64,000 bases of DNA, taken from the NCBI GenBank assembly GCA_015680685.1, contig MNCI01011971.1:420846-484845 (forward strand), in the 5' to 3' direction. Position 1 is the first letter of the stretch, and each line of letters opens with the position of its first letter. Below the pieces are notes generated by a model. That model was not told where the DNA came from. It searched no databases and saw nothing but the letters and a program-made list of their open reading frames with translations. This document shows, one piece after another, positions 1-10,219 of this stretch. The position numbers and the translations under genes were made by a program. The DNA comes from Gnetum montanum. Lineage: Eukaryota; Streptophyta; Gnetopsida; Gnetales; Gnetaceae.

Positions 1-1010
1 AAGTAGAGTACCTTATCTCCACATCTAAATGTTACCTTCCAAATCCTAGATCATGAAGTTTTATATTGTAGGCCTTGTGGGTATCATTTGAGGATAGGGC
101 TACTAATCGATTCTCATCTAGCACACTTAGGTTGATAAGTCATTTGCACTGTGCTAGTGGTAGGTCAAGACCCAAGTCACAGGCTATAGATAGTGTCTGG
201 AGTTCTACCTGGATTGGAAGTTCTGGTAGCTCATCATACACTAAAGCATAGGGAGAGTAACCTATAGGAAGTTTCCAAGTGGAGAAATACGCCCAGAGAG
301 CATCATTAAGTTTGGTGCTCTAGTCCCTCCTATATTTACTAATGGTTCAAGTGAGGATTTTGGTGATCTCCCTATTGGTGACTTCGGCCTGCCCGTTGGA
401 TTGGAGGTGATAAGGTGTTTCAAATTTATGGATAGCGCCCAAGTGTTGCATGAGTTTACAAAAAATGACACATGAAATGTGTTCCATTGTCTAAGATGAG
501 TGCACGTGGCACTCCAAACCTGTTGATGATTAGATGTTGGATAAATTGTATGGTAGTGTTTGAGGAACAATTGACGATGGTTGTTGCCTCTGTCCACTTT
601 GTGAAGTAGTCCACAACAATGATGATATATTCCTTCCTATTGGAAAGGGGTGTGATGGGACCCATGAAGTCGATGCCCCAGATGTCAAAGGGCTTCAATG
701 GTTGGATCCACTATTGAGGTTTCTCCATTTGTGCAAGAATCCCATCGTCTATCTAGCATCATTCATAGGAGTAGGTGAAGCATTATGCTTCTTTGAAAAT
801 TGTAGGCCACTAATATCCTACAAGCAGGATCTTAATGGTTGTGTGTCGTCCAGCATAGTGGCCCCCACAAGGACCCTTGTGAGCATCTTGAAGGATGCCC
901 AGTGTATCATCATTAGGGACACACCATTGAACTAGTCCATCTACACACACCTTATAAAGGTGACCATTGATTTCCATGAAGCACTTGTCCTTATGGAGAA
1001 ACTGTTATTT
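1..1010 (-). pseudogene. Element A integrase remnant
   Basis: The minus strand near 935-841 encodes the zinc-binding N-terminal region, including DAHKGPCGGHYAGRHT with its two His ligands. The catalytic core at 698-456 contains WGIDFMGP, VDYFTKWTEA and LILDNGTHF, which carry the first two catalytic Asp residues. The stretch at 430-300 is the PQANGQAE-type region and following helix, but it lies in another frame, so there is a frameshift near 450-560. The C-terminal part up to the window edge resembles the segment before the GPY/F module of the copy at 29900. Integrase would insert the cDNA into the genome; this copy cannot. Confidence 0.88.
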
Positions 1011-1179
1011 TTTATGATGGTACCACTCCTTTGGCAATTCCTGGGTTGTGAGATAGGTGAGGATTTGGTTGGACTAAGGTTATTCTTTGGGCACCTACGT
1101 ATCGACTGCTCTTGCAAAGAGAAGTTCATCTGGAAATTGGTCGAAGAGTGGTTCCTCCTCTTTTATGTTATCCCATTGT

Positions 1180-1530
1180 AACAGAGACAAGTGGTCATTG
1201 ACCACATTCTTGGTTCCCTTCCAATCTACCATAGTGAGGTCAAATTCCTAAAGAATCACCAGCCACCATATGATACAGGGGCTCACCATTGTTTTGTTCA
1301 TCAAGAACTAGATGGCATTATGGTTGGTATGCAGTAACACCTTGTACTTGAGCACATAGTGTTAGAATTTTTCCAAGGTGAACACCACCACCATCAACTC
1401 TTTTTTGATGGTAGTGTAGTTAAGTTGAGCACCCAAAATGCTACATCTTGCACAGTGAATATAGTATGGGTGCTTTCCATCATCCCACTATGTAAGCATG
1501 GCTCCCAATGCATAATTGGATGCATCCATC
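1180..1530 (-). pseudogene. Element A RNase H remnant
   Basis: The minus-strand frame contains NYTTIKKELMVVVFTLEKF followed by the KYKVLLHT segment, then EFDLTMVDWKGTKNVVNDHL. These match the RNase H-like domain of gypsy polyproteins (TTEKELLAVVFALEKF, TDHAAL and GTENVVADHLSRL in typical copies). The His-Asn-Ala part is followed by a stop. The domain lies between RT and integrase as expected. It would degrade RNA in the RNA-DNA hybrid during reverse transcription. It is broken by TAG stops at former Gln or Trp positions. Confidence 0.85.
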
Positions 1531-1539
1531 ATGATGTGA

Positions 1540-2560
1540 AAGGTCCTAGACCAATCGAGTGCCCATAGAATTGGAGTCTCTATGAGTATCTGTTTAAGCA
1601 TTTGGAATGCAGATTCACATTCCCTAGTCTAGACGAATAGAGCATCTTTCTTCATGAGTTCCACCAATGACTTGGTGATCTTCAAGAAATTTTCGATGAA
1701 GCGTCAATAGTAACCAGTGTGGCCAAGGAATGACTGAACATATTTTATAGTGCTTGGTTGCTTGGTAATTCCTTGGATGACCCTAATTTTCTTAGGATCC
1801 ACGCTAATCCCTATTTGTGAAATACAGTGACGTAGCACAATACCCTCTTGGACCATTAAGTGGCTTTTCGACTATTTGATCCATAGATTAGTTTCCACAC
1901 ATCTTTTTTCAGAACTTTCTCAAGGCGGTCCAAGGCTTGATCAAATGTGGCCCCATAGGTAGAGAAGTCATCCATGAATACTTCTACCCTATTTCCAATT
2001 TTCTATTGGAAGATGATGAGGACAAGGTGTTGGAAAGTGACAGGTGCATTACACAGGTCAAAAGGCATCTTTTTGTATGCAAAAGTCCCCTAGGGACTTG
2101 TGAAGGTTGTCTTGGCTTGGTCTTCTGGCACAATTTGGATTTGGTTATAGCCACTATAACCATCCAAAAGCTATAATAATGAAGCCCCGCAATGGTATCC
2201 AATAGTTGGTCCACAAATGGGAGCAGGAAGTGATCTTTGAAGGTAGCCATGTTGAGTAATCAGAAATCTATACAGACCCTCCATTTGCCATCTTTATTTG
2301 GCATAATAATGAGTGGACTGACCCATTCACTATTGAAAATAAAGTATATGAACCCCACTTTTAGCAACTACTCAATTTCATCTTTGATGACCTGCTTCAA
2401 TTTGGGGTTCAATCACCTTTGTGGTTGTCTTCGTGGCTTCATGGAGGTATCAATATAAATTTGATGTTGGCAAACCCTGGGATCCACTCCTATTAATTCA
2501 AGATATGATCATGCAAAAGTAGCTTCCCATTTGTTCACCACCTTCAACAACTTTCTCTTA
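1540..2560 (-). pseudogene. Element A reverse transcriptase remnant
   Basis: The N-terminal part near 2520-2400 reads FAWSYLELIGVDPRV. The block at 2250-2160 reads TFKDHFLLPFVDQLLDTIAG, a standard gypsy RT motif. The catalytic motif FMDDF lies at 1964-1978 and is intact, followed by STYGAT. FMDDF instead of YVDD is typical of the Athila lineage. A frameshift just after the FVDQLLDTIAG block moves GYNQI-type sequence to another frame, so no full-length enzyme can be made. Confidence 0.9.
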
Positions 2561-3084
2561 TGTTCAGGAGCAAGGGTGGCATTGATAATCACCGGTTTCC
2601 CATTCTACAAGAATGCATATTCTAGGTGGGCTAGTAAGGGTTTCAGTTCCAAGGTCTCTTGTTTGAAACTTTGAAGGATTTGCAACTTTCCCCAATGATC
2701 ATGGCCATTGACAGTGCATACCTATTGATGAACCTCTTCCAAATGATCCATGCTTTCCATGTAGGTGCATAAAAGCCCCTTAGATGGTTCCATGCATAGA
2801 GTGCTACTAGTAAGATCAGTGGTTAGCCACTGGGTGCCTTCTTGATTTGTGGCTGCTGCATATAGGAATTGTTGGATTTTCAATTCCTTGGCACACTGAT
2901 TGCATGCTTGAATAGATGTCTGCTTAGCATACCATAGCTACTACACACAGTTCCACTCAGATTCACTGTACATGATGCATGGAACATGCTTCTTCTCAAT
3001 ATTTCCAAATGGATTTTCTATTAAAATTTCAAGGGAAAGATCTTGGAGTCCTAATCTTTCATCCACCATGCTTAGCTAGGCTCT
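2561..3084 (-). pseudogene. Element A protease-RT linker
   Basis: This stretch encodes the polyprotein part between protease and RT. A recognisable block near 2860-2700 has the form TQWLTTDLTSSTLCMEP and is shared with the copies at 10225 and 32850. No enzyme domain is visible. The conserved form in three copies shows it was once translated. Confidence 0.6.
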
Positions 3085-3500
3085 TCACATTATGATTGGA
3101 AAGTTCCCCTTGCAATTCTCAACATGGATGACAAGGAAATCAACAAGATAGGACCACCCACAAATGGTGGTCACAATGTCCTCCACCAATCCCAAGGAAA
3201 CAATAATGGATTGGTTTTCCAGTTCAAGCTGAATGTTTCTCTTCTTTAATAGGGGAAAGTTCCAAGTCTTGTACATGTCATGTGAAATCAAGTTGACTCC
3301 CAACCCCAAATCCAAAAGGGCTTTACATGTCTCATTTCCTACCACTTGAAGATAAATGAGGGGGCTTCCTAGATCAATGAATTTCTGGGGAAGATTACCT
3401 ACCTTTATGTAGTTGGTCACTACGTGTGTGAGCATGACCATTTGTACAATGGAGGGCATTTGGTTTGAAGGTAGCTCGAAGGGTCGAACAGTGGAGGCAA
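3085..3500 (-). pseudogene. Element A retropepsin-like protease
   Basis: The longest open stretch of this element (3085-3792, minus) ends with the protease domain. It contains VMLTHVVTNYIKVGNLP, then the active-site region LLDLGLGVNLISHDMYK and later TTICGWSYLVDFLVIHVENC. The catalytic Asp is present in LLDLG, where typical plant gypsy proteases have DSG or DTG. The related copies read LLNLGSSVYMI (9760) and LLDSSSKVNLI (33340), so the ancestral site was probably LLDSGSSVNLI. The product would cleave the Gag-Pol polyprotein. Confidence 0.85.
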
Positions 3501-4650
3501 TTTGAGGTTTAGAGGCACTAGCCACATGTGTTTGTAAGGGTATGTTTAGGTTAGTGGGCTGGAAAAAGGGATGTTTCTGTGACATCACCTTTGGTCCACT
3601 CGGTTGAGGACCCGGTTGTAGGTTGAGAACCCTCATAGCATTACATTGTTGTGGCTTTAGTGGGATTTCCCCTTGCATAGGTGGTGCAGGTGGTAATTGA
3701 GTTGGGTGTTGTTGAGTAGGGATGGTAGGAGAAGCTGATGAAGGATAGTAAAGATGTGGGTTTTCCCCCTGGGTGATGGAGACTATGGTCAAAAATATTT
3801 CAGGGGGTGTTAGTAATTCTTAAAATTTGCATGACTAGAATAGTCCTGTGGGAAGACTGGTTGCTGAACGTAGTAGCCATAGGGATCTGGCTATTGCTAA
3901 GGGTACTGTTGCCTTGAAGGTGGCATCCCCCACAGTTGTTGGTGCTACCACTGCTAAAAGTATTTGTAAGGTTGAGGTGGCACTCGACTTGGGTAATATC
4001 CTTGCTACTGGTGGAACTACCTGGGGTTGCCTTGTGGTTAAGGCAACCTTCGTGGTGTCTGCCTCTTGGGCATGTGAGGATTCAACACATACACCATAGA
4101 CTCTTGCAGATGTGACATAGTGGGACAACACCCTTTAAGATGTTCGTATTGGCATATGTCACATTCATCATCTACCTCTGTGTCAGATTCTACAACCTGT
4201 TTTGCAACAGCAACTTTGCCCTTACCTTTATGGTGGATACATTCAAGTTCTTTCTTCCTACACTGATCACAATCATTGCCTTACTCTCTGGACTCCTCTG
4301 CAATCTTCAAAATACTTTGAAATTTTTCATTCAAAGATTCCTACATCTTGTCAACCTTTGCTGATATTTTAGAGGAAAAGTTTGTAGGGGCAAGGTTTTG
4401 CAGTTCACCACTACATTTAGTGGTGATTCCTCCTCATATTCACAAAATCAGGCCTTCCTATTTTTGATGGAGGGATCCCAATTAAACTCCTTTGCACTTT
4501 CTTTCTTTCTAAGTTCCCCCTCTTCTTTAATAACTTTCTCAATTAGCACTGTAGTTGATGTGCCCTTAATTCTGATAGTCATCCTTGGGTGTACATGTCA
4601 AGGGTCTTTCTAGTTTCAAAGTGGAGCCCATCAATGATATGGCAAATCCT
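3500..4650 (-). pseudogene. Element A gag remnant with Cys/His knuckle
   Basis: The C-terminal Pro/Gln-rich part of Gag lies at about 3500-3790 in the same open frame as the protease. The nucleocapsid-like motif at 4128-4163 reads CDICQYEHLKGC with another Cys next, preceded by an acidic stretch (ESDTEVDDE) and followed by a segment ending VYVLN. Homology to the gag of element C (34140-34650) continues to about 4650 and then stops abruptly. Gag would package the RNA in virus-like particles. The frame breaks between 3800 and 4100. Confidence 0.8.
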
Positions 4651-4651
4651 T

Positions 4652-4957
4652 GATGAATGAGATCTATTTCTAAAATTTTATAAAATTTTCTAAAAAGTTT
4701 TAAGCCTTAAAACTTTTAAGCTCATTTCCTTGCCTTTGCAGCTCTAGCTACCTTGCTGCATTACCTAAACACACTGATGAGGGGTGTAAGTCCTTGAAAA
4801 TGTTTTGTGTAACAACATACATTATGCAATGCTATTGAGCTTTCTATTACTTTTTGTTTAACATTTTTTTGTTCAATAGTTTCTACAATATTTCTGTTAG
4901 CCTTTTCATTCTTTTTCTTGATGCACCAGATCCATTTCTAAAATTTTCTAAAAAATG
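4652..4957. repeat. Direct repeat flanking ~220 bp at a truncation junction
   Basis: A stretch starting near 4652 (gatctatttctaaaatttt) recurs near 4926 (gatccatttctaaaatttt), both followed by tctaaaaa. The repeat lies between the broken gag of element A and an LTR fragment of opposite orientation. The sequence between the copies matches nothing else here. It could be repair filler or part of another repeat. Confidence 0.5.
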
Positions 4958-4959
4958 AG

Positions 4960-5286
4960 AATAAATTATTATGTTAGGATTAGTTGAGAATTAGTTCATG
5001 ACTAGATTAATTAAAAATTTAATTACTTAATTTTTAGCACTTAGGAGAATTAAATGAAAAACATAAAAGTGATAAAAATCATATGCCTCAGTTACACTTA
5101 ACCATACCTTTGAAATTGACAAGTGAAATTGAGAAGACAATGATCACGTTCGTTAGATTCACTATCTAAATCTAGTGTGATTAGGGAGCTAAATTCTATA
5201 GAATTCAATTGGATCACTTAGTGAATGCTACTGATTTGCATGGTTCGGCATAGGGACTACTTGCTACTCATCATCACTGCTCATCA
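4960..5286 (+). repeat. Athila-family LTR, 3' portion only, plus orientation
   Basis: The stretch matches the R-U5 part of the family LTR in plus orientation: it has the block around 5090-5110 (cagttacacttaaccatacc) and ends at 5280-5286 with CTCATCA, the family terminus. The next bases (gaaatagaat) are not a PBS, so this is either the end of a 3' LTR or a solo fragment. It is opposite in orientation to element A, so it does not belong to that copy. Confidence 0.75.
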
Positions 5287-6851
5287 GAAATAGAATTTTA
5301 GTCTTTCTTTTAATGGATATTATAGCATCAACTTATCAATAATTAAGTTGGAAAATTAGGATTGAATAGAGTATATAATAAATTATGTATGAATTACAAG
5401 ATAGGAAGATGATGACATAAGCATATGGATATAAATTTTTGAAATTGAAAATGGATGTGTTAAATGGAATATATAAAACTACATTTGACTATTAAGTGCA
5501 TCTTCTAAACCCTATTAATTTGCAAGACAACATCTTTCATCAATATAGTAGGATTAAACAATAATCATTAATACTAAAGATGACAAACTAATGATGGTAA
5601 TTTGTTGATTTATGAAATGAAAAACTAATAAATGAAATTTTATAAAGTTTGTAAACCATTTAGATTTATTGGAAAATATAAATGTACTTTCTATAGGTTT
5701 CAAAAATGTCATAAAAAATTACAAAATCATGAAGTGTTCTCAGTAAGATATAAAACAAATTAACTAAATTAGGAATGATAATATTCCATTTATGTCTAAT
5801 ATGCTCAAATGCAAGATATTATGGGAAATTGTGGTGTTCATCTTCAATGATATTTTGACCTATTATCAAATGAATTATAGTTAAAAGTTTCATTTAAGGC
5901 ATGTACTAGTAAGGTTATGCTTATATATGCATATAAATTAAGGAGATATTAGAATTTGAATCTATTTTGCTCTATGTACCAAAAGGTCAAACCCATGTCT
6001 TATGACTTAAGAAACAAACATGTTTCCATTACTCCAAATAATGGTCCCTAGTTTAGGAATAATAAAAGACCTCAAAAAATAAATCTAATTCCATCCCCTA
6101 TAGCTTATAAAATATCCATCATGATGTATAATAGTATTAAAAAAAGTTTTGATCATTGTGCATTTATATCATTAACACATATACTAACCTATTAAGGTAA
6201 CTAACATTGAAGTGTTAGTCTAGTCATGAGATTCTTAAATAGAAGCTCTAAGTCATGGGTTCAATTCAAATAGACAATGCTTGGTTAAAAACAAATTTCT
6301 ATCAAAATATGATGGAAAGGTAAATTAATTATTTGATGATGATTTTCTATGATTGACTATTTACTTGATGTTATATCCTAAAACATGTATATATTTCTAA
6401 TGTGCTTTGAAGTTGTCACACTTCTTAATATATCTTTTTCGGATTAAACTATGATACTTACACATATACAACCACCAAATTTGAGTATTCTAAGTAGAAT
6501 TTTATGTTCTAGGCACAATTCCTTTTAATAGAGAATGAAGCTAAAACTGACTTCCTATGATCATATCGCATAATTTTTGTTGTGATTTACAAACTACATG
6601 TCATATGATCTTAGAAAGTGAGCTATGTGTAATTGACCATAGTACATATAAGTGTATAATGACCATGTTGAAATACCTTCAATATCATATGTTGTAGAGT
6701 TTTTTATGTATCCTTGTTAAGAAGACTTGGCTTGATTCTCATCTTGGATGAAATTTTCTATGATTTGAACTTCATTTTCCTTTACTAGTTATATTTTAGC
6801 TTATTATATATCTATTAAATATGATGATATTCTTTACAATAGGAACCTTGA
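5287..6851. other. AT-rich stretch without recognisable genes
   Basis: No coding frame, tRNA, rRNA or known repeat could be supported on either strand. The stretch is AT-rich with scattered short poly-A and poly-T runs. It separates an LTR fragment from the 5' LTR of element B. Confidence 0.5.
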
Positions 6852-6887
6852 TGATGAAGTGTATTTTGACTGGCTTTGATATCTGAG

Positions 6888-6915
6888 CCCTAATATTAGA
6901 TACCTAATATTAGGG
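6888..6915. repeat. 12-bp perfect inverted repeat in the U3 of element B
   Basis: CCCTAATATTAG at 6888-6899 is mirrored by CTAATATTAGGG at 6904-6915 with a 4-base spacer. Each arm is itself partly palindromic. It lies about 50 bp upstream of the TATA box. Confidence 0.8.
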
Positions 6916-6963
6916 ATCAAGAAGTGATGCCAAATATATGATATCACAAAATGTATTTTGGCC

Positions 6964-6971
6964 TATAAATA
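6964..6971 (+). promoter_or_regulatory. LTR TATA box of element B
   Basis: TATAAATA is preceded by ggcc, as in the LTR promoters of elements C (36860-36867) and D (46903-46910) in their own orientation. It marks the U3 promoter; transcription would start some 25-35 bp downstream. Confidence 0.6.
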
Positions 6972-7754
6972 TAACACTTGGGCACATAGTTTGGATCATC
7001 TTTTTTATAGTGTAGTAGAGCTCTTGTAATTTTTCTTCCCCGAAGTTAGCATATTTTCCAAAGTACCCACAATAGGAGTCATTAAGTGCATGGATCTTTA
7101 TTTGAGCATTATTGTACCTGAGCACAGTAGTGTGTGTGACAATAAGGATGAGCTTTCTAATACACCTTATAGCACTTTGGATAGATTAAATATTTTCTTT
7201 ATGTATTTAATGTTTCATGCAATTTCCTTGGGTGATTTAAATAATAAATTTGAATTAAGCTAGATTAAATAGAAATTAATTAAGCACATAAGTATGAATG
7301 CTTTGAGCATGTGCATGACACTTGGTAATCCGAGTAATACTTAATGTTTGGTAACTTAGCAGTGTTATGCATGTTTAGGCTATGTATTAAAAGTGCAATT
7401 AGAGGCTTATGATAGGATTAGTTAGACATTGATTAGTTAGTTAGATTAAATTAGCAATTAAATTACTTCATTCCTTTCATTCCTTATGTTAAGTACCCAA
7501 AACATAAAACATAAAATTAATAGAAATCATACATCTCAATTACACTAAACCATACCTTTGCATATCACATGTGTAATTGGAAAGACAATGAATTACTATT
7601 AGGGTTAGTTTCACTTCCTAAAGGCTAGTGTAGTGGAAGATAAAGGGTCCATGAAATTTTTTCAGATTGCACATGAATGCTTAGTGATTTGTATGGTTGG
7701 GCATATGGGTACTCACTGCTCATCATTCCGAGGACTCTTTTTATTTGAAATGTG

Positions 7755-8530
7755 NNNNNNNNNNNNNNNNNNNNNNNNNNNNNNNNNNNNNNNNNNNNNN
7801 NNNNNNNNNNNNNNNNNNNNNNNNNNNNNNNNNNNNNNNNNNNNNNNNNNNNNNNNNNNNNNNNNNNNNNNNNNNNNNNNNNNNNNNNNNNNNNNNNNNN
7901 NNNNNNNNNNNNNNNNNNNNNNNNNNNNNNNNNNNNNNNNNNNNNNNNNNNNNNNNNNNNNNNNNNNNNNNNNNNNNNNNNNNNNNNNNNNNNNNNNNNN
8001 NNNNNNNNNNNNNNNNNNNNNNNNNNNNNNNNNNNNNNNNNNNNNNNNNNNNNNNNNNNNNNNNNNNNNNNNNNNNNNNNNNNNNNNNNNNNNNNNNNNN
8101 NNNNNNNNNNNNNNNNNNNNNNNNNNNNNNNNNNNNNNNNNNNNNNNNNNNNNNNNNNNNNNNNNNNNNNNNNNNNNNNNNNNNNNNNNNNNNNNNNNNN
8201 NNNNNNNNNNNNNNNNNNNNNNNNNNNNNNNNNNNNNNNNNNNNNNNNNNNNNNNNNNNNNNNNNNNNNNNNNNNNNNNNNNNNNNNNNNNNNNNNNNNN
8301 NNNNNNNNNNNNNNNNNNNNNNNNNNNNNNNNNNNNNNNNNNNNNNNNNNNNNNNNNNNNNNNNNNNNNNNNNNNNNNNNNNNNNNNNNNNNNNNNNNNN
8401 NNNNNNNNNNNNNNNNNNNNNNNNNNNNNNNNNNNNNNNNNNNNNNNNNNNNNNNNNNNNNNNNNNNNNNNNNNNNNNNNNNNNNNNNNNNNNNNNNNNN
8501 NNNNNNNNNNNNNNNNNNNNNNNNNNNNNN
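7755..8530. other. Assembly gap (776 N)
   Basis: A run of N covers the leader and the N-terminal half of gag of element B. Any open frame crossing it is meaningless. Confidence 0.99.
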
Positions 8531-9590
8531 CAAACCTTTCATAATGCTTGTGTCTTACAAAATATTAAAAATGATTATCAGAAATTAAAGTTATTTCCTA
8601 AGATACTCATCAAGGAAGCAAAAAGCTAGTATCGGTCCTTAGAGCTATAATCCAGTCACAGGTGGACTACAATGTTAGAGCTATTCAATGATAAATATTA
8701 GACATACTCCAGAGTGTCTAATCTGAGAAGGTAGATATAAGGATAGAAGCAAGGAATACATGAATCCTTGGATGCCGCCATGGAAAAATACTATTCTCTC
8801 ACACATCGATGGCCTAGCCATGGTTATTCTCAATGGAAACAAATTTTCCACATCATAGATATACTCAGATTAGAAACAAGAGGAACTTTTGGGGTCTATG
8901 CCAAAGAAAGAATATCAAAACATAGAGCCCATCAGATCTAAAGGCTAATTGAGTAGGTAGTAAAAGAAGAAGGAGAGCTAAGAAAATGGGAAAGTGTTGA
9001 GGAATATAACAAAGATCCTTCCATTAGAAAAAAGGAAGGTTCAATTTTGTGGCCATAAGGAGGAGTCACCACTTAATGAGGTGGTGTAGTGAAAAACCTT
9101 GCAATCGAAAAATTTGTTTTCAATATATTGACCAAGGTTAATAAATTATAGGACTCTTTAGAAAAAAAATTCTAAATTTCTCTAACATTTATAGAATAAT
9201 TAAGAGAGTAGAGTAGTGATCTTGATTATAGGAGGTGGAAAGAAGTTCAACATGCCTACCAAAGGCGTAAGGGTAAAGTTTCTATAGTAGAAGAAGCTAT
9301 GTAGATAAAATCNTTAAGGGTAAAGTTTCTATAGTAGAAGAAGCTATGTAGATAAAATCAAATGATGATGATGATGGATGTGACATCTACCAGTATAAAC
9401 ATCCTAAAGGATGTTTCCATGTCATGTCAAAATTATAGGATCCTAGGGTGTACACGTTGAATCCTAATCCTAGATCCTGAAAAAAACCTTTCTCTCGAAC
9501 TAACAGCTCAACTAAACCCTCGCATATAGCTATGATTGGAAACCCTACTTCTCTATCTTCCTTTGTATTTAATCCAATCGATTCCCGTTC
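8531..9590 (+). pseudogene. Element B gag remnant
   Basis: After the gap, the plus strand reads FPKILIKEAKS, stop, YRSLE and then TTMLELFNDKY, the retrotransposon gag core (WYRSL...SW..L...F..KY). Further on come a helical stretch (KEEGELRKWESVEEYNK) and RRWKEVQHAYQRRKGKVS. The knuckle at 9379-9414 reads CDIYQYKHPKGC, with the second Cys changed to Tyr compared with element A. An artificial 45-bp duplication at 9268-9359 shifts the frame. The product would form the particle shell. Confidence 0.8.
9268..9359. repeat. 45-bp exact duplication around a single N
   Basis: The 45 bases at 9268-9312 are identical to 9315-9359, separated by one N (9313) and one t. In a region where every other repeat is diverged, an exact copy beside an N is most simply two overlapping contig ends that were not merged. 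Confidence 0.85.
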
Positions 9591-9594
9591 AACC

Positions 9595-9990
9595 CAAACA
9601 CTTTCCAAAGTTCATGTCGTGATGTTAACTGATGTGGTAACTAATTGGATAAAGGCTAGTAACCTTCCCAGGAAGCTATTTGATCATGGAAATCCCCTTA
9701 TTTACCTTCAAATTGCTAGGAATAAGCCTTGCAAGGCTCTTCTTAATTTAGGTTCTAGTGTTTATATGATTTTTCATGAGTTGTATAAAGCCTAAAACCT
9801 ACCTCCACTCAAGAACAATAACATGCATCTTGAGTTGGCTAATTATTCCATCACTATTTCCTTGGGACTGGTGTAGGACACTATGATCATCATTTGTGGG
9901 TGGTTCTACCTCACCAATTTCTTGGTAATCCAAGTGGACAATAGCAAGGGGGACTTCCAAATCATCATGGAAATGGCTTGGCTAAGAACT
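9595..9990 (+). pseudogene. Element B retropepsin-like protease
   Basis: An open stretch at 9532-9795 carries VVMLTDVVTNWIKASNLP, then NKPCKALLNLGSSVYMIFHE. The active-site Asp of the family (LLD-x-G) is replaced by Asn in LLNLG, so the enzyme would be inactive even without the following stops. The segment continues in frame past a stop at 9793 to a part resembling the TTICGWSYL block of element A. Confidence 0.85.
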
Positions 9991-10219
9991 ATTAATGCAT
10001 GATTGGGGATCTGAGATCTTTCCTTCAAAATTTCTAAAGAAAATGCATTTGGAGAAATTGAGAGGAAGAAAATTTCATGCATGACATATGATGATACAAG
10101 GTGCAACTATGTGAAGAAACTATAAGTTATTAATAGTATATCTATCAAAGCATGTGGTTAGTATGCTAATATATCTAAAATTCAAAGGTGCCTATACACA
10201 GTATCCACAAAGAAAGAGG

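Larger units (their letters stand above)
1..4650 (-). mobile_element. Athila-like Ty3/gypsy element A, gag-pol remnant, both ends missing
   Basis: Reading the minus strand from 4650 down to 1 gives gag, protease, reverse transcriptase, RNase H and integrase in the order of Ty3/gypsy elements. The window start cuts the integrase C-terminus. On the right, homology to the complete element at 23673-36992 stops near 4650, inside gag, so the gag N-terminus, leader, PBS and 5' LTR are absent. The RT active site reads FMDDF, as in the Athila lineage. All domains carry stops and frameshifts, so the copy is dead. Assignment to Ty3/gypsy is secure; Athila is inferred from the RT motif and from the related complete copy. 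Confidence 0.9.
6852..7725 (+). repeat. 5' LTR of element B
   Basis: The LTR starts with TGATGAAG at about 6852 and ends with CTCATCA at 7719-7725. It aligns by eye along its length with the reverse complement of the LTRs at 23673 and 36070. It contains a TATA box and an upstream hairpin. The left boundary is uncertain by 3 bp because TGATGATGAAG allows two starts. The bases after the LTR (ttccgaggactcttt) look like the family PBS region with about 10 bases deleted. Confidence 0.8.

Noticed and set aside
3848-4099. Plus-strand open frame over gag of element A
   Set aside because: It is antisense to recognisable gag sequence and has no domain of its own.
7625-8629. Open frames of 278-310 codons on both strands
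   Set aside because: They consist almost entirely of N from the assembly gap.
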